From: Schistocerca nitens
Taxonomy: Eukaryota > Arthropoda > Insecta > Orthoptera > Acrididae
Reading direction: 5' to 3'
Assembly (NCBI RefSeq): GCF_023898315.1
Contig: NC_064622.1
Span: forward strand, 75,464,387-75,528,386
DNA: 64,000 nt
Part shown: positions 19,640 through 30,734 of the stretch, one piece after another
Layout: the number at the start of each line of letters is the position of its first letter
Numbering within the stretch: the first letter of the stretch is position 1
The notes under the pieces: generated by a model
Told to the model about the DNA's origin: nothing
The model's input: only the letters and a program-made list of their open reading frames with translations
The model's database searches: none
Position numbers and translations under genes: made by a program

Positions 19640-20760
19640 TTAGTTATTTACAGGTTCCACAGATCATTTGAAACATTCTTTCATTGAAATGATGTGGAAC
19701 GAGTCAGTTTTCAGGATCTGTATACATGATTAGTGTTAACAGTAATTTTTTTTACTGCCTACCAGTTTTGAAGCAGAAATTCGTCAGTGGAATAAGGATT
19801 TTAGAGGAGAAATGATTTCAAGATAGATTTAAAAGTTACCTCGCTACCTGTCAAACTTTTTACAGTACTGGGTATGTGACTGAAACTTTTTTTGTTGCAT
19901 ATTGTACTCCTTTTTGAACCAATGACAACTTTAATAATGTGTAATAAAGGTAACGTTTCCCTTGAGTGTTGTAGAACTGGACACGACGGTCCTTGTCAAA
20001 TTGTGATGGATTATTTGTTACGAATTTACTTGCCGAATGTATGTACTGCGACGGAGCGGTTAAAATGCCCCACGTCTTGATGTGGTACCTGTGTGACGCT
20101 CGTGGGTGAAGACCACGTGTTTATCTTACTAGTCGCTTTCCTGCAGTCAATACTTCCTTTCTAAGTGTTGAGTTACCCCTAAAAGTAATTCCATAAGACA
20201 TTATTGAGCGGAAATATGCGAAATATGTCCTAGGGTTAATTCCTTTGTTTCTCAGATTAGCAAATATATGAAGAGCAAAAGTAGCTGATCTTAATTGTTT
20301 CACATGGTCAGTAACACGCTTCGTCCGGTTCAAGTTTTCTTAAATATGTACAGCAAAAAATTTGGAGCGTTATACCCTATTTATTGAGTCCTGCTCATGT
20401 GCTGCATCAGTTGTTGGTATGACTCTATTTCTTGTACAGAAATAAATATAGTTCTTTTCCCAAAATTTAGGGAGTGTCTGTTTCCTGCGAACTTCATAAT
20501 TCTTTAGAAAATAATGTTAGCAGTATCTTCTGTGGCTTTCTCACTAAGGGGGTTTACTGTAATACTAGTATAGTCTGCAAAACCCACCAATCCCGCTTGC
20601 TGAATGTAAAGCGGAAGGCCATTCACACGCATACGGAATAGTAGTCGACCCAAAATTAAACACAGCGGGTATCGCTTCGCGCTTTCTCCCTGATCAATAA
20701 AATTTCCTGCCTTTCAAACATCATATGAATTATTCAGCACAACTTTTTACGTCCTGTTTG
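19640..20760 (-). mobile_element. LINE relic of another non-LTR family
   Basis: The frame at 20333-20121 reads HVKQLRSATFALHIFANLRN, FAYFRSIMSYGITFRGNST. It matches the thumb-domain pattern (LS.A.yalR ... YfayfhSimsYGI.fWG) of Jockey-group RTs. Further upstream on the minus strand, FADYTSITV occupies the place of the FADDTS palm box with an Asp lost. The 3' end near 19640 has complements of TCGTTCCACATCATTTC. Heavily decayed. Confidence 0.65.
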
Positions 20761-21218
20761 TTAAATGCGATTCAAACCAGCTGTGCAAACTGACAATCAA
20801 GGAGAACAAAATGCTCTACATAACACTCTTTGGCTAGGTGCTTAGAAGACCAGCTAGACAAAAGACTGACTTCCAATGAACATATAGGTATAGTAACACA
20901 AATAGCAGAAAAAATTCCACACAAAAGAATTAAAAGAACACAATATGAAGTACGAGTAACACACATCGGAACATACCACTGTGCCCTTTTGGAATGATTT
21001 ACGATGATGACCGAAAAGTGTGCTATTAAAATTATCAGGGACATTTAGGAAGCAGTGTGTCTAGTACTCGTATTGTCGATTGATACAGCTATCAAATACT
21101 GAACTCTATTCTATTGGGCACATATGGATAGATCTGAAAAAGTAAAAGAAATTACGGGGACACCAATTACATATAAACGCCAACTTACACAAAAACTCAT
21201 AACATAGAAAATGAGATT
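20761..21218. other. No gene recognised
   Basis: AT-rich. A 90-codon minus frame at 20772-21044 is hydrophobic and low in complexity, with no motif recognised. Confidence 0.35.
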
Positions 21219-21229
21219 AAAGATTTATC

Positions 21230-21425
21230 AGCCGGCCGAAGTGGCCGTGCGGTTAAAGGCGCTGCAGTCTGGAACCGCAAGACCGCTACGGTCGCAGGTT
21301 CAAATCCTGCCTCGGGCATGGATGTTTGTGATGTCCTTAGGTTAGTTAGGTTTAACTAGTTCTAAGTTCTAGGGGACTAATGACCTCAGCAGTTGAGTCC
21401 CATAGTGCTCAGAGCCATTTGAACC
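21230..21425 (+). mobile_element. tRNA-derived SINE, type 1
   Basis: Starts AGCCGGCCGAAGTGGCCGTG, B box GGTTCAAATCCTGC, ends GAGCCATTTGAACC. The duplication AAAGATTTATC is perfect at 21219-21229 and 21426-21436. Confidence 0.95.
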
Positions 21426-21436
21426 AAAGATTTATC

Positions 21437-22944
21437 TATTACCAGCGGCGTGGCTCCTCTCTCGGCATATTCCAAGGAACCAGTATTTCTGTCAGACTCT
21501 TTAACTTTCCATGCCTTTATCGTCTCTTTCTTCTTCTGTTTTCTTCCTTCCATTTCATTTGGTAACCTTACTGTGTTATTTACTGCTTTTCTACCATCAT
21601 CTCATTCATTTCTATTCCCATTTTCTTCCTTTAACCTCATTTGGTTCATCGTTCAGCCTCCTGCCTTCAACTTCCTCTATATATTGATTCCTTCTGTACT
21701 GATGCTACACTTTTCTGTTGGATGTCATTACGCGTATTCGACAAGAATATAATGGCATATTGCTTGACACATTGCTAATAAGTACATTTTTAAGATTAAT
21801 GATGTATAGATAGACACCCTTTTTAAAATGATAGAAATGCATAAATAAATTAGTAAAATAATGGTGTATGAATGCCTGGCAAAGGTGATATGAGATCAGT
21901 GATACAAGTCATTCCCTTATGTCTGGGAGTGGTTAACAATAAAACAAGTCAACCCTCGCTGACACATGGTACATTCTCTAAGTACACACGGTCCCTATCC
22001 CATCATGCATCTGACACACATGAACCTCAGTCAGGGGGAATTAGAGCCCCTGAACACGCTCTATTGTACTACACGCTGTAAAGTCACCTAATAGATAATC
22101 ACGTGAAACTCAACATACATCATGAGAGTATAAAAGACTAAAACCAATGAACTGCTCCCCCCACGTTTACTGACAAATTATCGACCGTATTAGACGAAGA
22201 CTGCAGATAAACATGACCATACAGAAGGTGACCGTGTAAATGTACGAAAAGTCACAAATATAACCATTCAAACACACGCATTTAATGGTAACACATGTAT
22301 AAAGCAGATTTTGACAGGCTACTGTTCTTGCTAGGTGAAGTTAAAATGGCAAAACGTAAGTATTGATAATGACTTATTATTGTGAAATATACAAATAGTA
22401 GACTAATACATAAAAACAACAAGCATAATTACATAATTGGCTGAAAAAGGAATTAGGCTAACTTTAATTATTAAAATATTATTGTAACCATCCAGTCATG
22501 TAAAACGTGTAAATAATATAGACTAACGCTAAAATAAAATAAGCACAATCGAAAAACAGGAATTAATGTCATGATAGGAACAGCCCTCTGCAGAATGTTA
22601 TGCGGAAAATCATCATCACCGTGGAGGACTGCTGAATTAAAATAAGGCTGCCAATCTAATTTACAAGCTTCCAGCATTCCATTTCACTGTCTCTAGTTGC
22701 TAGTGTTGGGATAACTAACCGGCTTTCTACCACACTCTTTTTTTTTCCACGTGTAATGTTCACAGTTAACACTCTCCGTCTATTTCAACTCATTTACAGT
22801 GTATTATTTCCTGATTTTTTTATTATTCGTTATTATTGCCTTAATTTGAGTAATTTGTAAAAATTACGTGCTAAAACAATATATGTTTGTTACATGGAAC
22901 ATTCTATGATATTATAACACGGAAATTGCAAACTGGAATCGTAT
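21437..22944. other. No gene recognised
   Basis: AT-rich, apparently unique. T-rich around 21520-21700 (simple-composition open frame, discounted). No terminal repeats or coding motifs seen. Confidence 0.4.
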
Positions 22945-23098
22945 TTCGAAGGGCGATGGTTCAGATCCACTTCCGACCATCCAGATGCAGATTTTCTGTT
23001 ATTTCTCTAAATCACTGCTGGCATATACAGGGATCGTTTCTTCGAAAGGGCACGGCCGATTTCCTTCTCCGTCCTTAATAAACACAATCCCAGCTTCT
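22945..23098 (+). mobile_element. Fragment of a fourth tRNA-like SINE family
   Basis: GGCGATGGTTCAGATCCACT (B-box-like) is followed by CGACCATCCAGATGCAG, TCTCTAAATCACTGCTGGC and AAAGGGCACGGCCGATTTCC. The same body in opposite orientation flanks the LTR retrotransposon (38966-39070 and 43767-43895). It is cut at the right by the CR1-like tail at about 23100. Confidence 0.65.
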
Positions 23099-23182
23099 TC
23101 TTCATCTACATCTACATCTACATTTATACTCCGCAAGCCACCCAACGGTGTGTGGCGGGGGGCACTTTACGTGCCACTGTCA

Positions 23183-24523
23183 TTACCTCCCTTTCCTGTT
23201 CCAGTCGCGTATGGTTCGCGGGAAGAACGACTGTCTGAAAGCCTCCGTGCGCGCTCTAATCTGTCTAATTTTACATTCGTGATCTCCTCGGGAGGTATAA
23301 GTAGGGGGAAGCAATATATTCGATACCTCATCCAGAAACGCACCCTCTCGAAACCTGGCGAGCAAGCTACACCGCGATGCAGAGCGCCTCTCTTGCAGAG
23401 TCTGCCACTTGAGTGTATTAAACATCTCCGTAACGCTATCATGGTTACCAAATAACCCTGTGACGAAACGCGCCGCTCTTCTTTGGATCTTCTCTATCTC
23501 CTCCGTCAACCCGATCTGGTACGGATCCCACACTGATGAACAATACTCAAGTATAGGTCGAACGAGTGTTTTGTAAGCCACCTCCTTTGTTGATGGACTA
23601 CATTTTCTAAGCACTCTCCCAATGAATCTCAACCTGGTACCCGCCTTACCAACAATTAATTTTATATGATCATTCCACTTCAAATCGTTCTGCACACTTA
23701 TTTCGATGTCAGCCATTTTTTCGTTTGTGCGAGCATTTAGAGAAGGAACTGCAGTGCGGTCTTCCTCTGTGAAACAGCTTTGGAAAAAGGTGTTTAGTAT
23801 TTCAGCTTTACGCGTGTCATCCTCTGTTTCAATGCCATCATCATCCCGGAGTGTCTGGATATGCTGTTTCGAGCCACTTACTGATTTAACGTAAGACCAG
23901 AACTTCCTAGGATTTTCTGTCAAGTCGGTACATTGAATTTTACTTTCGAATTCACTGAACGCTTTACGCATAGCCCTCCTTACGCTAACTTTGACATCGT
24001 TTAGCTTCTGTTTGTCTGAGAGGTTTTGGCTGCGTTTAAACTTGGAGTGGAGCTCTCTTTGCTTTCGCAGTAGTTTCCTAACTTTGTTGTTGTACCACGG
24101 TGGGTTTTTCCCGTCCCTCACAGTTTTACTCGGCACGTACCTGTCTAAAACGCATTTTACAATTGCCTTGAACTTTTTCCATAAAAACTCAACATTGTCA
24201 GTGTCGGAACAGAAATTTTCGTTTTGATCTGTTAGGTAGCCTGAAATCTGCCTTCTATTACTCTTGCTAAACAGATAAATCTTCCTCCCTTTTTTTGTAT
24301 TCCTATTAACTTCCATATTCAGGGATGCTGAAACGGCCTTATGATCACTGATTCCCTGTTCTGCACTCACAGAGTCGAAAAGTTCGGGTCTGTTTGTTAT
24401 CAGTAGGTCCAAGATGTTATCTCCACGAGTCGGTTCTCTGTTTAATTGCTCGAGATAATTTTCGGATAGTGCACTCAGGATAATGTCACTCGATGCTCTG
24501 TCCCTACCACCTGTCCTAAACAT
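23183..24523 (-). pseudogene. CR1-like endonuclease end fused to RT thumb (RT core deleted)
   Basis: 446 uninterrupted codons. Residues 1-70 hold the endonuclease C-terminus (NREPTRGDNILDLLITNRP, EQGISDHKAVS with the SDH motif). Residues 70-270 are the linker (NPPWYNNKVRKLLRKQREL, NPRKFWSYVKS, ILNTFFQSCFTEED). Residue about 285 then jumps straight to NDLKWNDHIK, which normally lies after the palm. The rest is thumb and C-terminus (RPILEYCSSVWDPYQIGL ... RTIRDWNRKG). About 250-300 residues of RT including the catalytic FADD are missing, yet the frame is kept. No reverse transcription activity is possible. Confidence 0.88.
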
Positions 24524-25085
24524 CTGAGTGTCCGTCTATATCTGGTAAACTGAAATCTCCACCTAAGACTATAACATGCTGAGAAAATTTATGTGAAATG
24601 TATTCCAAATTTTCTCTCAGTTGTTCTGCCACTAATGCTGCTGAGTCGGGAGGTCGGTAAAAGGAGCCAATTATGAACCTAGCTCGGTTGTTGAGTGTAA
24701 CCTCCACCCATAATATTTCACAGGAACTATCCACTTCTACTTCACTACAGGATAAACTACTACTAACAGCAACAAACACCCCACCACCGGTTGCATGCAA
24801 TCTATCCTTTCTAAACACCGTCTGTACCTTTGTAAAAATTTCGGCAGAATTTATCTCTGGCTTCAGCCAGCTTTCTGTACCTATAACGATTTCAGCTTCG
24901 GTGCTGTCTATCAGCGCTTGAAGTTCCGGTACTTTACCAACGCAGCTTCGACAGTTGACAATTACAATACCGATTGCTGCTTGGTCCCCGCATGTCCTGA
25001 CTTTGCCCCGCACCCGTTGAGGCTGTTGCCCTTTCTGTACTTGCCCAAGGCCATCTAACCCAAAAAACCGCCCAGCCCACGCCAC
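24516..25085 (-). pseudogene. CR1-like APE-type endonuclease, N-terminal part
   Basis: 189 codons: IVNCRSCVGKVPELQALID, EIVIGTESWLKPEINSAE (catalytic Glu region, TESWL), FRKDRLHATGGGVFVAVSS and FIIGSFYRPPDSAALVAEQL, then VLGGDFSLPDIDG (GDFNLP-type motif with Asn to Ser). It overlaps the next frame by 8 bases with a shift, so a single frameshift separates it from the endonuclease C-terminus. Confidence 0.85.
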
Positions 25086-25110
25086 GCAACCCCTGCTACC
25101 CGTGTAGCCG

Positions 25111-25467
25111 CTTGTTGCGTGTACCTCATTGCCAATGAGACATTAAACCTTAATCTTCCACTCCTCTTTTGAAAGTTGTGAAGAGTTACGGAAATTGTGA
25201 AGTGTTACCTAAATATGTACACACATCAGTGTGTTGGCTGTTTTGTGTGTGTGTGTGTCGTACAGTCTTCCTGCGAACACGTCACTTAATTTACACGCAC
25301 GTTCGTAACTACACCACTAAGTGGACTGCCGCTATCAATATAGACTAACCATTTTGCGTCCACACTTCAACACCTGACCTGTTGCAGGGGAAAGTAAACG
25401 TTTGTTACTTGCTCTTCCTACAAGTGCTTGGAGTAACTACCCGGCCTATAAGAATATCACTTGTAAG
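25111..25467. other. No gene; short (GT)n tract
   Basis: Contains TTTTGTGTGTGTGTGTGTCG near 25240 and otherwise nothing recognised. It may be remnant CR1 5' sequence. Confidence 0.35.
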
Positions 25468-25639
25468 ACACTGAAGCGCCAAAGAAACTGGTATAGACAT
25501 GCGTATTCAAATACAGAGATATGCAGACAGGCAGAATACGGCGCTGCGGCAGGCAACGCCTATATAAGAGAACGAATGTCTGGCGCAGTTGTTAGATATC
25601 TTACTGCTGCTACAATGGCAGGTTATCAAGATTGAACTG

Positions 25640-26850
25640 AGTTTGCACGTGGCTTTATAGTCGGCGCACGAGCGATGGGACACAGCGTCTCCGAGGCAGC
25701 GATGAAGAGAGGATTTTCCCGTACGACCCTTTCACGAGGGTACTGTGAATATCAGCAGTCAGATAAAACATCAAATCTCCGACACTGCTGCGTCTGGAAA
25801 AATATCCTGCAAGAACGGGACCAACGACGACTGAAAAGAATCATCAAACGTGACAGAAGTGCAAGCCTTCCGCAAATTGCGGCAAATTTCCGTGGTGGGC
25901 CATCAACAAGTGTCAGCGTGCGAACCATTCCCCGAAACATCATCGATATCGCCTTTCGGAGCCGACGGCCCACTCGTGTACGCTTTATGACTGCACGACA
26001 CAAGGTTTTACGCCGCACCTGGGCCCGTGAACAGTGACTGGACTGTTGATGATTGGAAACATGTTGTCTGGTCTCGTTTCAAATTGAACCGAGCGGGTGG
26101 ATGTGTATAGTTATGGAGACAACCTCATGAATTCATGGACATCGCATGTGAGTACGGGACTGTTCAAGCTGGTGGAGGCTCTGTAATGCTGTGGGGCGTT
26201 TGCAGTTGGAGTGGTATGGCAGCCCTGATACGTCTAGATAGGACTCTGACAGGTGACACGAACGTAAGCATCCTGTCTCATCATCTGCATTCATTCATGC
26301 CCATAGTGCATTCCGACGGACCTGGGCAATTCCAGCAGGACAACGCGACATCCCCACATGTCCAGAACTGCTACAGAATGGCTACATTAACACTCTTCCG
26401 AGTTTAAAAACTTCAAAAATGGTTCAAAAGGCCCTGAGCACTATGGGAGTTAACATCTGAGGTCATCAGTCCCCTTGAACTTAGAACTACTTACATCTAA
26501 CTAACCTAAGGACATCACACACATCCATGCCCGAGGCAGGATACGAACCTGCGACCGTAGCGGTCGCGCGGTTCCAGACTGAAGCGCCTAGAGCCGCTCG
26601 GCCACAGCGGCCGACTTAAAAACTTCCGCTGACCACTAAAGACCACAGACATAAACCTTAGTGAGCATATCTGGGATGCCTTGCAACATGCTGTTCAGAA
26701 GTGATCTCCACCCCCTCGTACTCTTACGGAGAGCTTCAAGGTGTCACTTACCTCCAGCACTACTTCATACTTTACTTGAGCGCATGCCACAACTGTTGCC
26801 GCACTTCTGCGTGCTGGCGGGGACCATACACGATATTAGGCAGGTGTAAC
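25640..26850 (+). pseudogene. Tc1-like transposase pseudogene
   Basis: The best frame (25675-26037) has an N-terminal HTH region GHSVSEAAMKRGFSRTTLSR and a second DNA-binding part with QRRLKRIIKRDRSASLPQIA, then RSRRPTRVRFMTARHKVLRR. Later frames show DWTVDDWKHVVWS (WSDE motif mutated), VQAGGGSVMLWGV, GQFQQDNATSPHVQN (second Asp) and, after the SINE, INLSEHIWDAL (NPIEHIWD-type, third acidic residue). Several frameshifts and stops. Confidence 0.85.
26415..26615 (-). mobile_element. tRNA-derived SINE, type 1
   Basis: Minus strand, full length. The target duplication TTAAAAACTTC is perfect at 26404-26414 and 26616-26626. It inserted into the Tc1-like transposase between the second and third catalytic motifs. 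Confidence 0.95.
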
Positions 26851-26976
26851 AGTTTCTTTGTGTCTCCAATGTAGCTATAATTAACAGTCTGCAAATGACG
26901 TAAATACTGATGTAATTTTGATCAGTCACCGCCATTATTCACCAATAGAAATATCTTTTCTTCGTTACACCCTATA

Positions 26977-27182
26977 GCCGGCCGGAGTGGCCGTGCGGTT
27001 CTAGGCGCTACAGTCTGGAACCGAGCGACCGCTACGGTCGCAGGCTCGAATCCTGCCTCGGGCATGGATGTGTGTGATGTCCTTAGGTTAGTTACGTTTA
27101 ATTAGTTTTAAGTTCTAGGCGACTGATGACCTCAGAAGTTAAGTCGCATATTGCTCAGAACCATTTGAACCTTTTTTTTTTT
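26977..27182 (+). mobile_element. tRNA-derived SINE, type 1
   Basis: Full-length head (GCCGGCCGGAGTGGCCGTGC), body and T-rich tail. The 13-bp duplication GTTACACCCTATA is perfect at 26964-26976 and 27183-27195. Confidence 0.96.
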
Positions 27183-27195
27183 GTTACACCCTATA

Positions 27196-28013
27196 CATTC
27201 TTTCCACCATTCAATCCTTTCTTCTGTATTCAATACTGGATTGCCATGTCAGTGCAGCTCGTTGTAAGTGTGTGAGAGTCAGTGGAAGACAGCAACACTT
27301 CCTACTCTTTCAGTAGGTTACTTTAGTGAACATAATTTTTTTCCAAATATCAGTGACTCATGTGCTGTGATGTCAGCTACGCCAGATGCTCCCCTGTCGG
27401 AAGACCGGATTAGGCGAATCGTCTGTGTCGGCTGCAGCAGCTAACCCGGCGCAGCGCGAGCGACGCACAAAGTGAACGCAGCACTCGCTGAACAGGAGCG
27501 GTCGGTCGTTTTTGTGGCCGGCTGAATATGCCTCTCGCCTCCCGTATTGGGTTTAACGACCCTCCATCTTGAGCTGCGCCGAGACAATTGCATAAATGTT
27601 TACTTCCTGTGTTGCGAACGCTGTCGCCGCGACTGTTTCGTTTACATGTTCCCACAGTTTACGACTCGCTGTGACATTGTTTGCACTTCGCTGTGTACGT
27701 TACAATTAATTTTTCTACTCGGGATCCATTTCAGCGCCATTACACGACCCGCTTTTTGCAAAGAAATTAATAGGCTCGTTGCGTAAACGATCGTTCTTTT
27801 CCTGCGCCGCTGATCGTCACTTCCTACCGCAACTTCTTCTGCTCGCGCGGCGAATCGGCACAGCTGCCGTTTTTTCGAGCTTCTGGGCGGTGTTCCCGAG
27901 TGGACAAAATAGACTCGCTGTGTTATTCTGCGGTTCAGTCGCTGAATAATTTAATTAATTAGGCAAAACGGATCGGTTTGTGGACACTACACGCAGAACA
28001 GACTCATAAATTC
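27196..28013. other. No gene; GC-rich patch with AT-rich homeodomain-like end
   Basis: From about 27380 to 27960 the sequence is GC/CpG-rich and not recognisably repetitive (GGCGCAGCGCGAGCGACG, GCTCGCGCGGCGAATCGG). It ends in GAATAATTTAATTAATTAGG, a cluster of TAAT/ATTA words. Frames of about 80 codons on both strands have no domain I recognise. A regulatory role is possible but is inference only. Confidence 0.4.
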
Positions 28014-28027
28014 TGTCATTGTAAATA

Positions 28028-28243
28028 GCTCGCATCTCGTGGTCGTGCGGTAGCGTTCTCGCTTCCCACGCCCGGGTTCCCGGGTTCGATTCCCGGCGGG
28101 GTCAGGGATTTTCTCTGCCTCGTGATGGCTGGGTGTTGTGTGCTGTCCTTAGGTTAGTTAGGTTTAAGTAGTTCTAAGTTCTAGGGGACTTATGACCACA
28201 GCAGTTGAGCCCCATAGTGCTCAGAGCCATTTGAGCCATTTTT
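28028..28243 (+). mobile_element. SINE with a Gly-tRNA-like head and the type 1 body
   Basis: The head is CGTGGTCGTGCGGTAGCGTT, CTTCCCACGCCC and GGGTTCGATTCCCGGCGGGG, a tRNA-Gly-like A and B box, not the Leu/Ser-like head. After GTGATGGCTGGG the sequence becomes the usual type 1 body (TTAGGTTAGTTAGGTTTAAG, GGGGACTTATGACC, GAGCCATTTGAGCC). The 14-bp duplication TGTCATTGTAAATA is perfect at 28014-28027 and 28244-28257. A second copy lies at 44300-44516. Confidence 0.95.
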
Positions 28244-28257
28244 TGTCATTGTAAATA

Positions 28258-28652
28258 AATGTCTAGGGACAAAATCCTGTTTCTCCTAAGGAAGCTGTAA
28301 CCAAAGTTGCAACGATTCCGTGGACGTAATAGAATCCGATGTGTAGTGTCATCGACATCGATTCATTATCTGTCTATCGTGATGATAGGACATGGAAGGA
28401 GGATGACATTAGCAATGGCATTTTGCAGCCCCAGAACACAAAAGGGGGCGGAAATCTTACATTGCTACTACACCATTGTAAATATTGCTACTCCGAAGTT
28501 TATTCAACGGGAGACATGATGTATAGATTTTGCTTTAGTTAATGCAATACTATATTACAGATCAAATTAAGTACAAAATGTCCTGCTTTATACCCTACTG
28601 CAGTCTAAATTCTACTAGGGATTAGTAATCTAGGGTTAACGAACCTTTCCCA
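28258..28652. other. No gene recognised
   Basis: AT-rich and non-repetitive. Frames under 70 codons without motifs. Confidence 0.35.
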
Positions 28653-28663
28653 CATTCACCTAG

Positions 28664-28798
28664 TTCAAAATGGCTCTGAGCACTATGGGACTCAACATCT
28701 GTGGTCATAAGTCCCCTAGAATTTAGAACTACTAAAACCTAACTAACCTAAGGACATCACACACATCCATGCCCGAGGCAGGATTCGAACTTGCGACC
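28664..28798 (-). mobile_element. Type 1 SINE, 5'-truncated
   Basis: Body and B box are present; the sequence stops after TTCGAACTTGCGACC, so the A-box half of the head is missing. The perfect 11-bp duplication CATTCACCTAG at 28653-28663 and 28799-28809 shows the truncation occurred during insertion. Confidence 0.93.
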
Positions 28799-28809
28799 CA
28801 TTCACCTAG

Positions 28810-29231
28810 TGTCGCCATGGATGATTACGAGTACTAAGACTCTTCCGTATGCGCACATCGAACGTACACTATACATTTCTTCCTCTTACTTTTCTCGTTC
28901 TGTACTACATCAGTCATGGATTACGAATTAAGTTTTATCTTCATAGAATCCAATCATTTCTCACTCAGTTTTTTGCGCCGTTTTTCCCAGCCTGATTATA
29001 CTACAAAAGTGATTCAGGAAGTCGCATTGTTCGCCACAGCGACTGTTATAATTACTTATTTCAAACTAGTTCTGTCAGCGTCCATTTACTGTTACATTCT
29101 TTCTTAGATGATCTAGAGCATCAGTTAGTTCTAATAAAGTTTTCTACCACAGTTAAAGTTCTACACTGTCGTAGATAACTATACCTTACACCAAGAGCAC
29201 GAGGGTACACAGTGTACCAAGACCGTGGCGA
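28810..29231. other. No gene recognised
   Basis: AT-rich spacer. A 63-codon plus frame (28916-29107) has no recognised motif. Confidence 0.35.
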
Positions 29232-30017
29232 CAGTCTATATCTACTTACATACTCCGGAACCAACCGTACGGTGCGTGGTGGAGGATACCCTTTACCACT
29301 ACTTGTCATTTCCTTTCCTGTATCACTATCAAAGAGATTTACTCTCTGCAAACCTCCTTATGAGCCTAATTTCTAGTATTTCCTTGGTCGTTACGCGAAA
29401 TGTCTTGTGGCAGCAGTAGAATCGTTCTGCAGTCAGCTTCAAATGCCGGTTCTCCACATTTTCTCGGTAGTGTTCCTCGAAAAGAGCTCGTCTTCCTTTC
29501 AGTGAGTTTCATTTGAGATCCCGCAGCATCTCCGTAAGACTTTCGTGTTGTTCGACCGTACGGGTAACTGATCTAGCAGCCCGCCTCTCAATTACTTCCA
29601 CGTCTTCCTTTAATCCGACCTGGTGCGGATCCCACACACTGCAACAGTTCTCAAGAACAGGTCGCACATGTTCTATATGCGGTTTCCTCTACGGATGAAC
29701 CGTACTTTCCCAGAATTCTCCCAATAAACCGAAGTCGACCATTGCCTTCGCTATTACAATCCTCCCATGTTCGTTCCGTTTCATATAGTTTTGCAGCGTT
29801 ACGCCCAGATATTCACAAGACTTGATTACATCGAGGAGAACAATGTTAATACTGTAATTAAGGACTTGTTTTTCTACTCATCTGCGTTAAGTTACACTTT
29901 CCTACGATTAGAGAAAGCTGCCATTCATAACACCAAATAGAAAATTTCTCTATGTCTTGTCCTCCAACAGACACTTATCTTCGGCACCTTCCCGTACACG
30001 ACAGCATCATAAGCGGA
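29232..30017 (-). mobile_element. Older CR1-like LINE relic
   Basis: Plus strand shows TATATCTACTTACATACTCC then CCAACCGTACGGTGCGTGGT, a diverged version of the CR1-like tail region (GCCACCTTACGGTGTGTGGC). It continues with the complement of the WDPxxV and RPVLENC region (CCCACACACTGCAACAGTTC) and of the KYLGV / IMRIHR region to about 30017. It is diverged from the other copies and has no long open frame. Confidence 0.7.
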
Positions 30018-30204
30018 GTACCGCAGATTGCTGCGCACCCTGCCCCTTCTTTTTCATGTTGCATTCGTGCCTGACAGTTACCGCCTTAGCTAAGAAGTTA
30101 GTGTCTGTGACTGTTATGCACAGGATCCAGATCCGATTCTCGAATTCTCGATTCTCCGAATGACGCCATTGGTCGGTTGGCAGTGTGTGCCACGATAGGT
30201 TCAG

Positions 30205-30407
30205 GGCTGCCGGGGTGGCCGAGCGGTTCTTGGCGCTTCAGTCTGGAGCCGCACGACCGCTACGGTCGCAGGCTCAAATCCTGCCTTGGGCATGGATGTG
30301 TGTTATGTCCTTAGGTTAGTTAGGTTTAAGTAGTTCTAAGTTCTATGGGACAGATGACCTCAGATGTTAAGTCCCATGGTGCTCAGAGCCATTTGAACCA
30401 TTTTGTT
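30205..30407 (+). mobile_element. tRNA-derived SINE, type 1
   Basis: Starts GGCTGCCGGGGTGGCCGAGC with B box GGCTCAAATCCTGC. The 9-bp duplication TAGGTTCAG is at 30196-30204 and 30408-30416. Confidence 0.92.
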
Positions 30408-30416
30408 TAGGTTCAG

Positions 30417-30734
30417 TGAGTGATAAGCAGCAATGGCAATGGTCGTTACACCAGCATTAAGGCCAGTAGTTATTCGCCCACCGTTGTCGTTAATCGAGAT
30501 ATTTAGTGGAAGAAATGATATTTGTCTGCAATGCATAGCACCGTTCTTCCGACACCTCTCACTGGAATCAGTTGAACTTAACTGCGGAACAACAGCGCAC
30601 GATAAAGAAATCATTGACATACGTAGACGCTCCTTTTTCAATATTTGTAGTTGTTGCTCTTATTGTACTCTTCTTTTTAGCCATCATTATTCTGAATTTT
30701 TTTATGCGACCCGCCACGAATTCCTTGTCTCTAC
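30417..30734. other. No gene recognised
   Basis: Short overlapping frames on both strands (up to about 137 codons on the plus strand, running into the RTE copy) have no recognised domain. Confidence 0.3.

Larger units (their letters stand above)
23100..25110 (-). mobile_element. CR1-like LINE lacking the RT core
   Basis: The 3' tail on the plus strand is CATCTACATCTACATCTACA, then GCAAGCCACCCAACGGTG. On the minus strand an endonuclease frame (25085-24516) and a second frame (24523-23183) overlap with a frameshift between them. Sequence coding the fingers, palm and FADD box is absent. The upstream sequence beyond 25110 is not identifiable as ORF1. Confidence 0.88.
25468..26872 (+). mobile_element. 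Tc1-like transposon, decayed, with a SINE inside
   Basis: The left end has ACACTGAAGCGCCAAAGAAA and the right end GTTTCTTTGTGTCTCCAATG, degenerate inverted repeats. Between them lies a Tc1-like transposase pseudogene on the plus strand. The SINE at 26415-26615 splits it. Confidence 0.85.

Noticed and set aside
24673-25058. Plus-strand frames of 82-87 codons
   Set aside because: Antisense of the CR1-like endonuclease.
28040-28105. Possible genuine tRNA-Gly gene
   Set aside because: It is followed by the SINE body and flanked by a 14-bp target duplication, and the same fusion recurs at 44300-44516. It is therefore a SINE head.
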